14,193 bases of DNA from Eubacteriales Family XIII. Incertae Sedis bacterium (GTDB lineage: Bacteria; Bacillota; Clostridia; Peptostreptococcales; Anaerovoracaceae), in assembly GCA_031263875.1 (NCBI GenBank), contig JAISEX010000128.1, positions 1 to 14,193 of the forward strand, read 5' to 3'. This document shows positions 14,052-14,193 of the stretch, piece after piece. A model generated the notes under the pieces. That model was not told where the DNA came from. It saw only the letters and a list, made by a program, of their open reading frames with translations, and did no database searches. Numbering within the stretch: the stretch's first letter is position 1; each line of letters opens with the position of its first letter. The position numbers and the translations under genes are program-made.

Positions 14052-14080
14052 ATCATACCAACTTACTATGTTATATTCAA
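14052..14080 (-). promoter_or_regulatory. Sigma-A type promoter upstream of the micro-ORF
   Basis: Minus strand TTGAAT (14080-14075), 17-bp spacer, TATGAT (14057-14052). Transcription would start near 14045 and run through the micro-ORF into copy F. Beyond it, 14081-14193 holds no gene I can support; GACGCGCAAGGATAC near 14132-14146 resembles the repeat core in reverse. Confidence 0.55.
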
Positions 14081-14193
14081 GCGTACGGAAGATTTGATTC
14101 GCGCTGATACACTTTTTCAATGAATCCGATATGACGCGCAAGGATACGGACGACGGCAGGGGAAGGGGCTCACGCCCGGTTCTGTTCTCGCGC

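Overview
The window reads as a chromosomal segment of an anaerobic Firmicute, most likely class Clostridia. The reasons are the lipoprotein-type ModA with a Clostridia-like ModBC, a multi-cluster ferredoxin protein typical of strict anaerobes, a CymR-like Rrf2 regulator ahead of mnmA, strong AGGAG-type ribosome binding sites and moderate-to-high GC. The genus cannot be named from sequence alone. Ten protein genes are supported plus one candidate micro-ORF; no tRNA, rRNA or CRISPR array was seen.

Left part (1-7004). A large secreted beta-helix/adhesin-like protein runs off the left edge on the minus strand. Its 5' coding region contains a run of 12 C (12 G in the sense strand) that puts the gene out of frame; 11 G restores an open frame of about 700 codons. 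Next comes a molybdate ABC transporter operon on the minus strand, modA-modB-modC (5412 to 2792), with a structured 5' leader. On the plus strand a ferric-reductase-like seven-helix membrane protein (6120-7004) sits behind a promoter whose -35/-10 spacer is mostly a run of 15 G. Both the adhesin and the membrane protein therefore look like phase-variable (contingency) genes, one switched by translational frame and one by promoter spacing.

Right part (7450-13541), all minus strand. The genes are largely about sulfur: rrf2 (CymR-like) -> mnmA (tRNA 2-thiouridylase); larE (sacrificial sulfur transferase); and a two-gene operon of an Fe-S cluster protein followed by O-acetylhomoserine sulfhydrylase (metY-type). 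Between rrf2 and mnmA, where B. subtilis has the cysteine desulfurase yrvO, there are instead seven tandem 40-bp repeats whose end units overlap the rrf2 stop and the mnmA start codon. The core of the unit is a 19-bp palindrome, GTCAAG-N7-CTTGAC, that also occurs exactly, twice, inside the Fe-S protein gene.

The intergenic regions are full of dispersed foldback DNA. At least five copies (A 2438-2745, C 5609-5765, D 7038-7406, E 11250-11659, F 13623-13962) belong to one modular GC-rich hairpin family. Copy E is split by a 277-bp MITE with 27-bp terminal inverted repeats and TA ends. A separate large foldback abuts and supplies the last codons of larE. Apparent reading frames in these regions are most likely by-products of the hairpins.
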